64,000 nt of DNA from Mortierella sp. BCC40632 (taxonomy: Eukaryota; Mortierellomycota; Mortierellomycetes; Mortierellales; Mortierellaceae). A program made the position numbers and the translations under genes. The notes under the pieces were generated by a model. That model was given only the letters and a program-made list of their open reading frames with translations. It was not told where the DNA came from and did no database searches. The DNA lies in the NCBI GenBank assembly GCA_011634665.1, contig WAEK01000017.1, positions 186,001 to 250,000 on the forward strand, in the 5' to 3' direction. Position 1 is the first letter of the stretch, and each line of letters opens with the position of its first letter. This document shows, piece by piece, positions 51,567 to 64,000 of this stretch.

Positions 51567-51832
51567 GTAGAAAAAAAAACAAAAAAAGACCAAAACCGAA
51601 TACAAGCTTAGGTATCAGCAGGGTGTCTTTGGACGCATTAAAGGTTGTGCACCATTCTGGAAGAGTGAGGGGTCCCATTTCTCGTGCTTCAAAATAGTGG
51701 GTGGGAATGTCCTTGGGATGGAATAAAGATAGTGAACATATAGCTTAGAAATCAAATCAATGCTTCCTTCCAGCTTTTTCTTCTCATCCTTCCCCCCTTC
51801 CGCCCTCCCCCCTTTCTTTCTTTCTTTCTTTC

Positions 51833-51869
<37 letters not shown>

Positions 51870-53302
51870 TTTTTTTTAGAAACAACTGCAACATGATTCT
51901 GTATTGTACACGCTCAAAATCGGTAGTGAATGTGAAATACTGACAATGGAAAAATATGTCTTGATGGAACGCTTGGTAACTACCAATGTAGTAAAATTCC
52001 TAAGAGGCAGAGGCTTTAGGATAGGCGGATCAAATAGATTGCCACACAGTTCAGCTCCTGAACCTTCCCCTTCACTACTCGTATTCAACCACTAGCGTTT
52101 CATGATACAGCTGAGACGGTGAACATTATTCAGACTGAGTGATTCGAATAAATGGGGTTCCATTTAACACAATCACCTTGTCGTTTTCAAGTCATTCTCA
52201 TTCTATGTGAACCCGAGAAGAACCCGAGAAGGAAAAGATACACGCCCTTGTAATCTCAGTGCTTGTGCTGGTATGACCACAGACTGCCTATCTTTTCTCC
52301 ATCCCCCGTCTACCCGGCTGCCCTTCTAAGTATGGCGTAGAAATCTCGAAGGTGCCAGTGTAAGATTCAGGTCATTCGAGCCCCCAAGGCATTCACCACA
52401 CATCCTCCACACGTCAATCCAGTAGACATGTCCTTGGCAACCCATTATCCACCTGGTCAATCGATGTCGAGTGTTTTCATTTAAGCTTGACTGTGGAAAT
52501 TCTCTCGGTTACACTGGAGACACAAAATTGAGCATGGCTAATTTGGCCTTACCACGGAAACCCAAGCGTTACTATCGTATACCAAACAACAGATAGGCTA
52601 ATCAAGTCTTAAGGCTATAGCTCATCATTCGGGGCAAGGTGGGTACCATCTATGCAATCTCCTAGATTAAATAATGGCACTTGCACGTTTTCAGGAAGCC
52701 GATTCCAGGGGATAGAGAATTGGCAGAAAGGGCTTATGCAGCATAGACTCTTATGGCCCTGTCTAGGGTCTAGTATCTGGACTGATCGGCCATGCTGGGA
52801 TCGGATCGGATCGAATGACCAATAAAGCAGTAGGCACATTTGTCGTAGAGTCGAATATTCCATGACACTGTCGAGTTTTAAATTTGGATTTATCACTCAA
52901 TGAGAACATCACAAACGCCTCGTCTTCGTCCTTTGAGTAAGGGTCTTGCTTGTCCGACGCCCAGAGCAGGGGTCCATCTAAGACTCAGTGCGCATGCTTA
53001 CTGTTACACAGTGTACCAAATTACTCGTTTATGAGGAAATTGGATAGTGTTTTCTAGGCACGCCGACTCACACAATGGTACACTTTACTGTATCGGTACA
53101 CAAGTGGGTCACTCGAGTAAGAACCACCAGTAGGTTGGCTTATTCTATACAATGGATCGCATACTTGACTTATAATTCACCTTCTATTTTTGCTATTTCC
53201 CACCACCAAATCGAAAGGACCAACAAACTGCTTTGGTGTAGAGTGTCATGCCATATTCCTGGTAAGTTGGACTGGTATAGACTGTCATAGGTTCTTCCCA
53301 CC

Positions 53303-53401
53303 CTTTGGTCAATTGGTTTTGAGAAATGTCAGTTCAAAATTGCACGGAACCCATCAATCTAGATTATCATTCCTTAGACTCAGTCATGCTGCCTAGAAAA
53401 G

Positions 53402-53439
<38 letters not shown>

Positions 53440-54138
53440 AACTAATCTCACTCTGGAGGTGTTGGTTGGGCACAGGTTGTCTACTAGGGTAAGCTTCTTT
53501 ATGAAAACCCCTACTAAACACAAGTCTGCCGACTAAGAATACACTTCGAAAACAAAAAAACAGATGGAATAGACAATGAATGATAGCTCAACTTGTTAAT
53601 GCATACACTGGTCATGTCGAAAACTTGTGGAATGTGCTTGATGTGTTGCAAATGAATTACTTGTGTACCATCTTATCCTGGCTACCTCCTTCACTCTCCC
53701 GCTCTTTTTACAGCATGACCACAACTTGGATGTACAGCCAGATTGACACATCCCAGCATGAAGAGGTTTTCTATCCTGTTCTCGACGAATGTCAAGCTCA
53801 AATTGATGCTGCGCGTCGTCTTGGTTACCCCATCTCGACTGAGAGTGACAGAAGTCGACCCAAAAGACTTTCCTTAGAATATACCTAATGGCTCGATGGT
53901 AAGCAAATGGGTAGTCCAGGGGGGGGGGATATATAAGACTGATAGGATTTCTTGAAAGCAGACAAAGGGAGGCGCCTTGGTCAGAGCTATCAATATCGCA
54001 ATCAGAGTGACATGAATGATCCAACGGCCAAGGCGGAAACATTGGACTGGCCAGCTCAAAAAATGACTTGAAAATCTCTAAAATGAATGCCCTCTTGGCG
54101 ATTCTGAGCTGACATATCGCGAAATTTATTGACCAAAG
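53303..54138. repeat. Inverted-repeat pair enclosing an exon relic, unit 2
   Basis: The left arm starts at 53303 (CTTTGGTCAATTGGTTTTG) and the right arm ends at 54138 (TTATTGACCAAAG). The enclosed relic at about 53714-53898 reads PVLDECQAQIDAARRLGYPI in one frame, the best-preserved of the three copies. An A run of about 38 nt lies at 53400-53437. Confidence 0.6.
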
Positions 54139-54356
54139 AGGTACAAGTCTGGCCCTTGCCAAGTTTTTTTTTACTCTCGCGTGATTCTTCCCCTTCCTGG
54201 TTGAGCATTTTTCTGGTAACTTTATTCTCCATACGGTACTCCGTGTAGTCCTCATTGTACTAGTCTTCGCAACGCAAGATAGACACACACTGGAGAATGA
54301 GGCACCTCCATGTTACATCTTAATGGCGATATGGCTCCTACAGCCTACACTGCCAC

Positions 54357-54364
54357 TATAAAAA
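54357..54364 (+). promoter_or_regulatory. TATA box of Cys-rich gene 2
   Basis: TATAAAAA lies 94 nt upstream of the start codon. The surrounding 150 bp are nearly identical to the gene 1 promoter. Confidence 0.75.
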
Positions 54365-54450
54365 GAGGCGGTTGCGAATGCGAAATCAACATCAAATCTT
54401 CATCTGCTTTCCCCTCTCTTATCCCCACTGCCTGCCTTATTCTGCCAACA

Positions 54451-55993
54451 ATGCGTCTTACTTTTTCGGTTGCTATGACCGCGGTCCTTGCGCTGATGAT
54501 ATCAGCCACCGTCCATGGTGCTTCGTGCCCCGAGAGTGTGGTCTGTCATCGCGCAGGTGACTGCACAGAGATGGTCGGTAAATGCGTCAGCTGCTTGGCC
54601 AGTTGTATCCCTGGTGGTAAGTATTGTTTTGTCTTTGGTGTCTTGTCCTTTCAAGTCTGTAATCAAAACACCGTCTATCTCTTGTTGAAACTGACTATCT
54701 CAAATTCATCATTTACCAGGTCCCATGTGCCCACCTCCAGCCCCCTGCGACGACAGAGCTGGCTGCACTGTTACCATCAACGGCTGCACCATCTGCAAGA
54801 AGGAGTGCGGTGGTGAATATGGTGAGTAACATGGTATTCATTTAGTGCTTTCCCTTCAAATATATTCACAACACTCACTGACTCATCAAATCTACCTAAA
54901 TTGCACGCAATTATTCCAATCTTTTCCATTGATCTAGACCTCGGTATTCCAATCGTCCCCGAGCCCGCCCTGACCAAGGCTCCTGAGCCAACCAAAACCG
55001 AGTCTTCCGAGCCCCCCAAGACTCCCGAGCCCACTAAGTCTTACTCAACCGACAAGTGTGGAGAGGCACTCTGTAGTCGCATGGGTGGATGCACAGAGAA
55101 GATCGGTGAATGTGAAAGCTGCAAGTCTGAGTGCATCGTTGGTAGTAAGTACTATATCGCTATTGGTACTACATCCTTTCAAATATGTCATTAGGGCGCC
55201 GTCTAACCCTTGTTGAAACTGGCCATATCCCACACTTAATTCGCCTCAAATTCACCATTGATCAGCTCCTCTGTGCCCCCCTCCAACTATCTGTTTCCGC
55301 AGAGCTGACTGTGTGGTGATCGTCAACGGCTGCCCTATCTGTAAGAAGGGATGTGGTGGTAAAGTTGGTAAGTAATATTTTTTTTTTTTTTTGAACGATT
55401 TCACTTCAAATACTCACAACATCCACTAACTCTTGTTTAATCTACTTGCCTTGAACATAATTCGTCTTATCTTTTCCGTTTACTTAGATCTCAACCGTCC
55501 AAAGGCCCCCGTGTCCGTCGAGACCAAGGTTCCTGAGCCAACCAAGCCCGAGTCTACTGAGCCCACTGAGTCTTACTCAACCGACAAGTGTGGAGAGGCG
55601 CTCTGCCTCCGCATGGGTGGATGCACAGAGAAGATCGGTGAATGTGTCAGCTGTAAGGCTGAGTGCATCGTTGGTAGTAAGTATCATGTCACTTTTGGCA
55701 TCATATCATTTCAATTATGTAATCGAGACACCGTCTAACTCTTGTTGAAACTGACCATCTCCCATACTCAATTCACTTCAAATTCACCATTGATCAGCTC
55801 CTCTGTGCCCTCCTCCAACCCTCTGCCTCCGCATGGCCGGCTGCACTAAGACCATCAACGGCTGCACTATCTGCAGCAAGGGTTGCGGTGGTGATGTTGG
55901 TGAGTAACATTGTAATTTCTCGATGCTTCCCTTTCAAGCCTATATCCATACCATTCACTAACCATTATAATCAATCTACATCTAGATTTCTAA
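54451..55993 (+). CDS. Secreted modular six-cysteine-repeat protein, 6 modules (gene 2)
   Basis: Seven exons (54451-54616, 54720-54821, 54938-55144, 55266-55367, 55488-55676, 55798-55899, 55986-55993) encode 291 residues; all introns are phase 1. The signal peptide is the same as in gene 1 with minor changes (MRLTFSVAMTAVLALMISAT). Modules alternate A-B-A-B-A-B, one per exon. Module A linkers here are richer in Glu and Pro (KAPEPTKTESSEPPKTPEPT) than the Lys-rich linker of gene 1. The first module has drifted most (VCHRAGDCTEMVGKCVSC). Exon and intron lengths match gene 1 closely, and the last exon again contributes Phe plus stop. Compared with gene 1 it has one A-B exon pair fewer. Confidence 0.8.
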
Positions 55994-57038
55994 AAGCATC
56001 ATGAAAATGAACCACACCACTATAGAGCTTCTTGATACGTTGAAATCCTCTCAACAAATCTCAAGATGAAACGGTTTCCATTTTCCATAGCTTGTATTCT
56101 CCTCTACTTGTCCCTTCAGTAAACCCACTTCTCTGGAATAAACAACAATTCCTGTTTCCCCAGAACTTCGGAAGGAGAGTATAAAATATATCATCCCAAT
56201 GCAATATACCGATTTCTTGTTACCTTGATTTATTTCTAACATCCCTCTCTCTTGAAAGGATACAAGAGCGTTCGTATTAGTGTTAGTGCTGGTCAGGAGA
56301 TGCCTTGAAGCCGACAAAATAGAGTCTTTGACCTAACTGTTGCCAGGAGTTTCGTTCTGACGTCCATAGATGACCATAGGTAGTAGTGATGGCAAACGGA
56401 TATCCCCTACAAAGGCCACTGTCTTGCCACAGAACGGCACATTTCTCATCTTGACAGAGCTTCTTGGCATTACTACTGGAGTCGGACTTCATTTCTTTTC
56501 CTTGCTAGGCAGGCATGCTATGACCTCAGTCTGCTTCTCCCTCGTTCTCTCACTCGACAAGGAGACCTACATGGTCTTTTAATTAACTAGAATGAGTCTG
56601 TCCACTCCTTAGCTTACATTGGCATATTGCCTGTTTAGGCTCCTGTCATTTCTTCGGCATGTTCTGCTTAACTTCTGTGTGGTCTATATCCCTCTGACGT
56701 GTAATATAGAGACAATAGAACAGAAGGGGAAGAGATATTGACAGGGAAAAGAGTGAACAGCTATTGAGCGAATGAAAGAGCTTAGGGAGGAGACAAACAG
56801 GAGTTGGGTAGTCAGGTAATGGTGGCCATTCATTTCGATAGCATGACAAACACACCTCCACTGGCTCGTCATACAATCTCGCTAAAGCAGTTGGAAAAGA
56901 TAATATCTAATGACGGATAAAACAGCAAGCTATGAGGGGTGAGTACGAGACATATATGAGATAGGCAAGCAGTGGGGTCAGAGTGGATGACGAGCAAGAG
57001 ACTAGTAAGGAGAAGAGAAAAGTCTTGGATGACAGAAT
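55994..57038. other. 3' flank of gene 2, near-identical to that of gene 1
   Basis: 55840-56983 copies 46051-47194 with one difference seen by eye. After about 56983 the copies diverge and a long GA repeat begins. No gene is seen. Confidence 0.85.
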
Positions 57039-57191
<153 letters not shown>

Positions 57192-58990
57192 GCAATGAAT
57201 GCTCCGACATTGCCTTGATTACATTTCATCTTCGCAACATGTTGTGATTTCTGTCATGGCTGCATGGAATGAGGCCTCCTTCTCCTCGATGCATCTAGTT
57301 CATGGACTCATTGTCCTCTGGGCAAGAATGACTTCAAAGCTTTGCCACCAATTTTTCCTGTATGATGTTTAGGGCGATAGTAAGTTATCATGCGCCCTCC
57401 TTTGCTTATTTTGATTCATGCCTCCAAGGGCCATTTCAAGTCGACAGCCAAATGAAACAAAAAAATCAGAGAACAGAGTAAACAAGCAGCTCTTCAGACA
57501 GCATGATTCAGGCCTGTTTGTGTGCCCTTATTTTGTAGGAACTGGCTGTGCTTTCTCTTCTTCAGCTCTCTGGTGTCGGTCTCCAAGAATGAACCAGCCC
57601 TCTTGTCCCTGCCCTCTTGACCAAACCCTCCTGACCAAACCCTCTTGATCCTACCCTCTTGATCCTACCCTCTTGATCCTACCTTCTTGATCCTACCTTC
57701 TTAATCTCATATCTGAGAATAGTAGTCTTAGGATGTTGTCTCTCGCCTTCCCTCCCTCCTTCCATCTCTCTTCTCCATCCGCCCGGTTACTCCTCCAGGT
57801 ATAGCCCAAGCATTTCGAAGGTGTCAGAGCAAGATTGAGGCCATTCTAGAGTCCTCAAGGTATTCACAACGCATTTTGCATACGTCAACCCAGTGAAAAT
57901 GCTCTTGGTAGCTCATTATCCACTTGGTCAATCGATTTCGAGTATTTTTCATGGGAGCTCGACTGTGGAAATTATTTCGGTTGCACTTGAGATTCAAATT
58001 GTACCTGGCTCATTTGACCCTGCCACGGAAACTCAACGTTGCATTTGAGTACCCTCTCGGTTTGCCGTAGGGGTTCTCGAGGGAGAACGGCATTTGGGCG
58101 GGCCTTGGAGGTTAATCCGGGGAGACAGAGCACTGATAGACAGGGCTTTTGGAGTAAAGGCTCACCTTTTGGCCCTATCTAGAACCCTGTATTTAGGTCA
58201 ATCGGGCGTGTTGGGATTGAACTCATCTCAAGTTACTTTGGGCGAAATACCTCAAAGGGATTGATGAAGAGAAGTTTCTCTTTTTTTGAGACAGCAAGAG
58301 AAGACCTGTTTTTGTGAGGGCGAGGACGAGAAGCACTGACCCTATGGCTGAGGCAATGGGTCTAGGACCCCTGAAGTCAGGCTGGGGTGTGAATTAAAAC
58401 GAGATCCCAACTTAAACGGATGTGCCAGAAAGGGAAGGGTTCCCGAGAAGGGGGATTTTCCATGCGAGGGCAAAACGGGAACCGGGGAAGAATAGAGGGG
58501 GAGGGAGTGAAGGCTTGGGTGAATCCTGCTAAACGATGCGTTCCTCCTCCTCCATTTCCTTCTCAGCCCCATCCACATCCACGGTATCTGATTACAGGGT
58601 TTCTTATCGAATATTCCAAAGGCATCAGCCACAAATGTTATCGTCTTGCTCCGGGAGCGAGGGTCCTCGTAAGACTCAGTGCGCATACTTTTTGTTGTAC
58701 AATGCTCCCTCCCCGTCTTTGAGGGAAATTAGATCGTTTTTCCTGAGCAAAACGACTCACACAATGGTACATTTTACTGGAACGGTTTACCAGCAGATCG
58801 CACTAGTACAGACTTTCGGTACATTAACGTATTCTATACAGCGGGGCGCGTACTTGATTTATAATTCACCTTCTATTTTTACTATTTTCTACCGTCAAGT
58901 CGAAGTGACCAACAAACTGTTTTGGTGTAGAGCGTCATGCCACATTTCCCGGTAAGTTGGACTGGTAGACTGTCATAGATTCTACACACC

Positions 58991-59084
58991 CTTTGGTCAA
59001 TTGATTTCGTGAAATGTCAACTCAAAATTGCAAGGAGCTCTATCAACTTTGATAATTGTCCATTTGACTCAGTCATGTTGCCTT

Positions 59085-59120
<36 letters not shown>

Positions 59121-60604
59121 CCTCAGTCTGGAGGTGTTGGTTGCGCACAGATTGTATATTAGGGTAAGCTTCCCTATGAAACATCCCACTAAATACAAGA
59201 CTGTCGTTGAGGATTTCACCCCAAAAGCAAAAACAGGTGGGATGGATAATAAATGATGGCCCAGCTTGCTAATGTGTGCACCGGGATTGTATATGCTCCA
59301 TTTATTGAGATGATCCACTTAGGTATCATCATATCCTGTCTACCTCTTTCACTCTTTCATTCTTTCATTCTTTCATTCTTTCCACAGCATGATCACAACT
59401 CAAATGCCCATCCAGATAAATGCATCCCAGTATGAGGAAATTGTCCATCCTGTCCTCAACGAACGTCGAGCTCAAACTGATATTGCACGTCGTTCTGGCT
59501 ACCTCATTTCGACTGTTCATGGAGATGCCCGAGCATTCGACTAAAGGGACAGGTTGAAAAAGAAAAGATGAAAGAAAAATGAAGGATGGGAAGAGGGAGA
59601 GAGAGAAGAAGAAGAAGTCAGCCCCAAGACTTTCTTAAGAGTATATTCAACGACTCGATGGTAAGCAAACAGATGCCTAGACATCCTTATGGCTGCTTTG
59701 ACTGAAAATCTTGACTAGAGTTTGACTGTTGGCCCTCTAGTTTCTTAAGCAACAGTGTCCTGTATTATCCACGACTAACTAGGCTATACCTTCAAACTCC
59801 CTCGGCAGGATTCTGTCGGCTACAACAATCCTGGGCGCACCTAAGTCTATTAAGCATAGGAGCAAATGTTTTTGGAATTGTGTTCGAGTTTGATAGGAAC
59901 TGTTTTTTGTGGATAGGGCTGGTTTGACTTGCATATTGTCCATCGGATTGGATTAACCCAACGTAGAAGAGACCTCTTACTTAGTGTTGTGATTGGTGTT
60001 GAAGAGATCGTAGTTCCAGAGAATAAACTTGGCGCCTTTGACAAGGAGTCGTAGGACGTGTTCTTCACTCAGCGGTTTCTGTGAAAGCTAGAAACTTAAC
60101 ACTTCATAATTGCGAGCAACGTATGCTTCCACACCTCAAATTTTGTGAAAGGATCTATTACTCAATGCAAATAGATAGTCCGTCTGCAGTAACCAAATTC
60201 GAAAAGACTAAATATTCTGAAATGGATAGTCCATGGGATTGCCACCTTACAAATCATACCTGAATGCAGTCAGTTCTGTCTTTAGCTCAGTAGAGATCTA
60301 TTTCAGACCTCAAGAGCTTAGGGATCAAGACAGATGGACCCAACACTTCTATAACGCATTCTAGTGCACAAGTCTAGTGAGGATCCAGGGAAGGATACGT
60401 GAAGTCAATAGGTTTCATGTAAGCAAACAAAGGGGAGCGTTTTGATCAGAGTTTTCTAAATCACAGTAAGAGTGACATGAACTCTAATAGTCGAGGTGAA
60501 AGCAGTGGGTAGGTCAGTTCATCAAAACCAATTTTACACATTGCAAAATTGATTGCGCTCTTAGCAATTTTGAGCTGACACCTCACGAAATCAATTGGTC
60601 AAAG
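58991..60604. repeat. Inverted-repeat pair enclosing an exon relic, unit 3, with insertion
   Basis: The left arm starts at 58991 (CTTTGGTCAATTGATTTCG) and the right arm ends at 60604 (CGAAATCAATTGGTCAAAG). The relic lies at about 59388-59660 (one frame reads NASQYEEIVHPVLNERRAQ) and has gained a purine-rich insertion. About 59672-60390 has no counterpart in units 1 and 2. On its minus strand a short frame reads EHVLRLLVKGAKFILWNYDL near 60060-59990, possibly a fragment of an unidentified gene. Confidence 0.5.
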
Positions 60605-60870
60605 CGGTATGTGCTTGGTAATTCCAGCCTTTGGCATTTTGACCACCTAACTAGGCTTTTTTGCTCTCACGTGGATTTATTCTGTTCCCTGTTAGGCAGG
60701 TCCCGTGCATTTTTTTTTGGCAACTTTGTTCTCCTTGGTACTCCGTGTAGTCCTCATTTGTACTATTTTCTATCCAGTTGTCACAGTACGGGATTGACGT
60801 ATACTAGGGAATGAGGCACCCCCAGGTTACATCTTAGAGGCGACGCAGGTCCTATAGCCTACATTGCTAC

Positions 60871-60878
60871 TATAAAAG
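60871..60878 (+). promoter_or_regulatory. TATA box of Cys-rich gene 3
   Basis: TATAAAAG lies 96 nt upstream of the start codon, in the same position as in genes 1 and 2 despite lower overall identity. Confidence 0.72.
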
Positions 60879-60966
60879 GGGGCAGTTGCTTTCACGAAAT
60901 CTTCATCAAATCCTCATCTCCACTTCTACATTTCTCTTTTCCACCACCAACCCCATTCTACCCACA

Positions 60967-62452
60967 ATGCGTTTCTCCTATACTCTTACTTTGACTGCAG
61001 TCCTTGCTCTGGCGATGTCTGCCACCGTCCTTGGTGCTTCGTGCCCTGGAGACAATGTGGGCTGCCTCCGCAGAGCTGGCTGCACAGAGAAGATCGGCGA
61101 CTGTATCAGCTGCAAGGCCGAGTGCATCGTTGGTAGTAAGTATTATTTCGCTTTTTGTATCATATCCTTTCAAATATTTAATCGGGACACTGTCTAACTC
61201 TTGTTAACACTGTCCACATCCTACGCTCAATTCACATCAAATTCACCACTGATCAGCTCCCAAGTGCCCTCCCCCAACCATCTGTCTCCGCATGGGTGAC
61301 TGCACGGAGACCATCAATGGCTGCGAAGTCTGCAAGAAGGAGTGCCGAGTTGGCGGTGGTAAGTAACACGGTATCCCTTAGTGCCTTCTTTCTAAGCTCA
61401 CATTCACAACACCTTTTAACCCACTTCGAATCTAACTACTTGCATATAATACTTCCCATCTTTTCCATTGATTAGATGCCGAGCCTTCCGAGTCCCCCAA
61501 GGCTTCCAAGCCCGCCGAGGCTCCTAAGTCCTCCAAGTCCTCGAAGTGCCCTGGAGAGGATGTGGCCTGCCTCCGCATGGGTGGCTGCACAGAGAAGATT
61601 GGCGACTGTGTCAGCTGCAAGCCCGAGTGCATCGTCGGTAGTAAGTATCATGTCGTCTTCAGTTTCTTGTTTTCAAGTTGATGATCAGAACATTCGCTAA
61701 TTGTTGTTGAAACTGTTCCTCCCCTTCTCACAATTTATCTCAAATTCGCCACTGATCAGCTCCCAAGTGCCCTCCTCCAACCCTCTGCCTTCGCATGGGT
61801 GACTGCACGGAGACCATTAACGGCTGCGAAGTCTGCAAGGAAGAATGCCGAGTTGGCGGTGGTAAGTAACTTGGTATCTCTTAGTGCCTTCTTTCTAAGC
61901 TCACATTCACAGCACCTTTTAACTCACTTCGAATCTACCTACTTGCATATAATACTTCCCATCTTTTCCATTGATTAGATGCCGAGCCTTCCGAGTCTTC
62001 CGAGCCCCCCAAGGCTCCCGAGCCCACTGAGTCTTACTCAACCGACAAGTGTGGAGAGGCAGCCTGCCTTCGCATGGGTGGATGCACAGAGAAGATCGGT
62101 GAATGTGAAAGCTGCAAGCCTGAGTGCATCGTTGGTAGTAAGTATCATGTCACTTTTGGTATCATATCCTTTCAAGAATGTAATCGGGACACTGTCTATC
62201 TCGTTGAAACTGACCATCTCCTACACTCCATCCACCTCAAATTCATCATTGAATAGCTCCTCTGTGCCCTCCTCCAACCCTCTGCAACCGCATGGGTGGC
62301 TGTACTAAGACCATCAACGGCTGTACTATCTGCAGCAAGGATTGCGGTGGTGATGTTGGTGAGTAACATTGTAATTTCTCGATGCTTCCTCTCCAAGCCT
62401 ATATCCATACCATTCACTAACCATTGCAATCAATCTACATCTAGATTTCTAA
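60967..62452 (+). CDS. Secreted modular six-cysteine-repeat protein, 6 modules (gene 3)
   Basis: Seven exons (60967-61135, 61257-61358, 61476-61640, 61760-61861, 61979-62137, 62257-62358, 62445-62452) encode 268 residues; all introns are phase 1. The signal peptide MRFSYTLTLTAVLALAMSAT differs from genes 1 and 2 but keeps the same length and the VLGASC cleavage context. Modules alternate A and B. The B modules in exons 2 and 4 form a sub-type (CLRMGDCTETINGC, CEVCKKECRVGG) not seen in the other genes, while exon 6 carries the common B type. Linkers are short and Ser/Glu/Lys/Pro-mixed. The last exon encodes Phe and the stop, as in its paralogues. It is the most diverged member of the array. 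Confidence 0.8.
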
Positions 62453-63340
62453 AAGCATCATGAAAATGAACCACACCACTATAGAGATTCTTGATACGTT
62501 GAAATCCTCTCGACAAATCTCAAGATAAAACGGTTTCCATTTTCCATAGCTTATATTCTCCTCTACTTGTCCCTTCAGTAAACCCACTTCTGGAATAAAC
62601 AACCATTCCTGTTCTTGGCTTCCACAGAACATCGGAAGGAGAGTATAAAATATACCATCCCAATATAGTGCACCGATTTCTTGTTGCCTTGATTTATTTC
62701 TATCATCTCTCTTTTCTGAGAGGACGCAGGAACTTTCAGCAGTAGTGTCAATGCTGGTCAGGAGATGCTCAGAAACCTACAATAACTGAGTCTTTGACCT
62801 AACTGTTGCCATGAGTTTCATTCTGACTTCCACAGATAATCGTAGGTAGGGGTGATTTCTAACGGAAATCTCCTAAAAAGTCCACTTTCTTGCCGCCGAA
62901 CGACGTATTGTTCATCTTGACAAGATCTCGTAGTAATTATTCCTGTTCAAACTTGACAAAAAAAAAACATGAACGCTCATATGTGGTTTTCCCATATTCG
63001 GCAATCGTCCAGTCAGGTTTGAGCAGAGATTAAGTCCACTCTCTGGATCTTCTTGACTGCCTTGGATTTGTCTTAACTATAATGGTAACAAAAATGTAAC
63101 AGAAAAAGAAGAAGGTGTTTGATTGCTGGGATTCTGACAAACTCCTCCTAGCCCCACCAGGCCAAGACCAAAGAAAAAATATCAAAAACCTCGTCCCACC
63201 CAAGGAAAAGCATCCTTCGCTTTATCCAAGTCTAAGCCCTCAACGGCAGAGCTGCATTGGTCCGCCTTTCATGAGTTTCCTCTGGTCAATGCGGACAAAT
63301 CAATCGGACTCTCATTTGATTGAGAAAGAGAAAGAGAGAA
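62453..63340. other. 3' flank of gene 3
   Basis: To about 62950 this is a diverged relative of the flanks at 46205-47000 and 55994-56790. After that the sequence is unique to this unit, ending in a GA-rich tract. No gene is seen. Confidence 0.6.
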
Positions 63341-64000
63341 AGGGAGAGAGACAGCAATGGATGCTCCGACATTGCCTTGGTCGCATCCCCATCCCCAGAG
63401 CATTGTTGTCGCACCTGTCGTAGCTGCATAGAATGGGCCTCTTCCTTGATGCATACATTTCATGGGTCCATCGTTCTCTGGCAAGAATGACTTCCGAGAC
63501 TTTTCTACCAATTCTTTTTTCTCTCCGACGCTAAGCGAAAGGATGGCTGCAGTAAGCTATCTTGTGCCTTTCTTTGCTTATTTTATTTGGTACCTCTCTC
63601 TACAAGAGTCATTTGTATTGGACAAGCAGGCAACTAAAAGACTGGAAAACTGAGTAACAAACAAACGATACAACAGAGAAAATGATTTTTAGAGGTGGCA
63701 GTAGAGCACGACGACATGGTGCAGGCTAGTCCGTGTGCAAAAAAACCTTACTTTTATTTTGGACAACTGAGCTTAGCTAATCGCAAAGATCAGCTGTGCT
63801 CTATCTCCTCCCTCGTCTCCAAGAATAATCCTGCCCTCTTGATATCACAACCGAGAATGACATTCTTTGGCCAAGGTCTCATCGCTCGCTCTCTCTCTCT
63901 CTCTTCCATCCTCCGCCCACTCGGTTACACCTCTAGGTATAGCGCAAGCGTACCAGAACAAGAATGTGGTCATTTTTAGAGCCCTCAAAGGCACTCACGA
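63341..64000. repeat. Tandem core unit, copy 4, left part only (window edge)
   Basis: The sequence from GACAGCAATGGATGCTCCGA onward follows the same order as 57187-57860, including the CTCTAGGTATAGC landmark near 63932. A fourth unit therefore begins here, and its Cys-rich gene, if present, would lie roughly 3-4 kb beyond the window. Confidence 0.75.

Larger units (their letters stand above)
47362..52290. repeat. Flanking repeat R1, copy 2, split by a DNA transposon
   Basis: The R1 parts are 47362-47645 and 50476-52290; the 2.8-kb transposon lies between. After removing the insert and one TA, the sequence matches copy 1 at 39485-41460. The simple repeat near the right end differs from copy 1 (CTTT/TTTTC units at about 51815-51877 instead of CCCTT). 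Additional A runs lie at 51239-51266 and 51541-51566. Confidence 0.85.

Overview
The window looks like nuclear DNA of a filamentous fungus. It holds short GT-AG introns, a myosin-motor chitin synthase, a Cyk3-type cytokinesis protein, a Zn2Cys6-family regulator and a Scp160/vigilin RNA-binding protein. Dense introns, long T-tracts and dinucleotide repeats, plus TnpB/Fanzor relics, make an early-diverging Mucoromycota fungus (Mortierella-like) my best guess. That placement is inference. Every host gene I can support is on the + strand; the only minus-strand coding sequence is a transposase.

Layout. 1-3290: C-terminal part of a fungal-specific transcription factor. 5495-11295: SH3 plus transglutaminase-like cytokinesis protein (Cyk3 type). 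11680-14039: GIY-YIG-like T5orf172/DUF1766 protein. 16129-16787: four-pass membrane protein. 17178-19924: ArfGAP of the Glo3/ArfGAP2/3 type. 23342-30194: chitin synthase with myosin motor-like, cytochrome-b5-like and DEK-C parts. 30874-35112: vigilin/Scp160. This left half is a conserved housekeeping block concerned with wall synthesis, septation, Golgi traffic and mRNA binding.

From about 35.8 kb the DNA becomes accessory. Two tandem eukaryotic TnpB (Fanzor)-like C-terminal fragments lie at 35.8-37.3 kb. A small secreted eight-cysteine protein follows at 38.3 kb. From about 38.9 kb to the end runs a tandemly duplicated region. Each repeat unit carries a secreted protein gene built of alternating six-cysteine modules, one module per phase-1 exon: genes at 44173-46204, 54451-55993 and 60967-62452, with a fourth unit entering at the right edge. 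One flanking repeat is interrupted by a pogo/Tigger-like DNA transposon (47646-50475) with 155-bp inverted repeats and a TA target duplication; the uninterrupted site is visible in the sister repeat. The modular cysteine-rich family and the Fanzor-like pair are the best candidates for something undescribed.

All exon models were built by hand from splice consensus, reading-frame continuity and protein-family fit. No similarity search, structure prediction or expression data was available.
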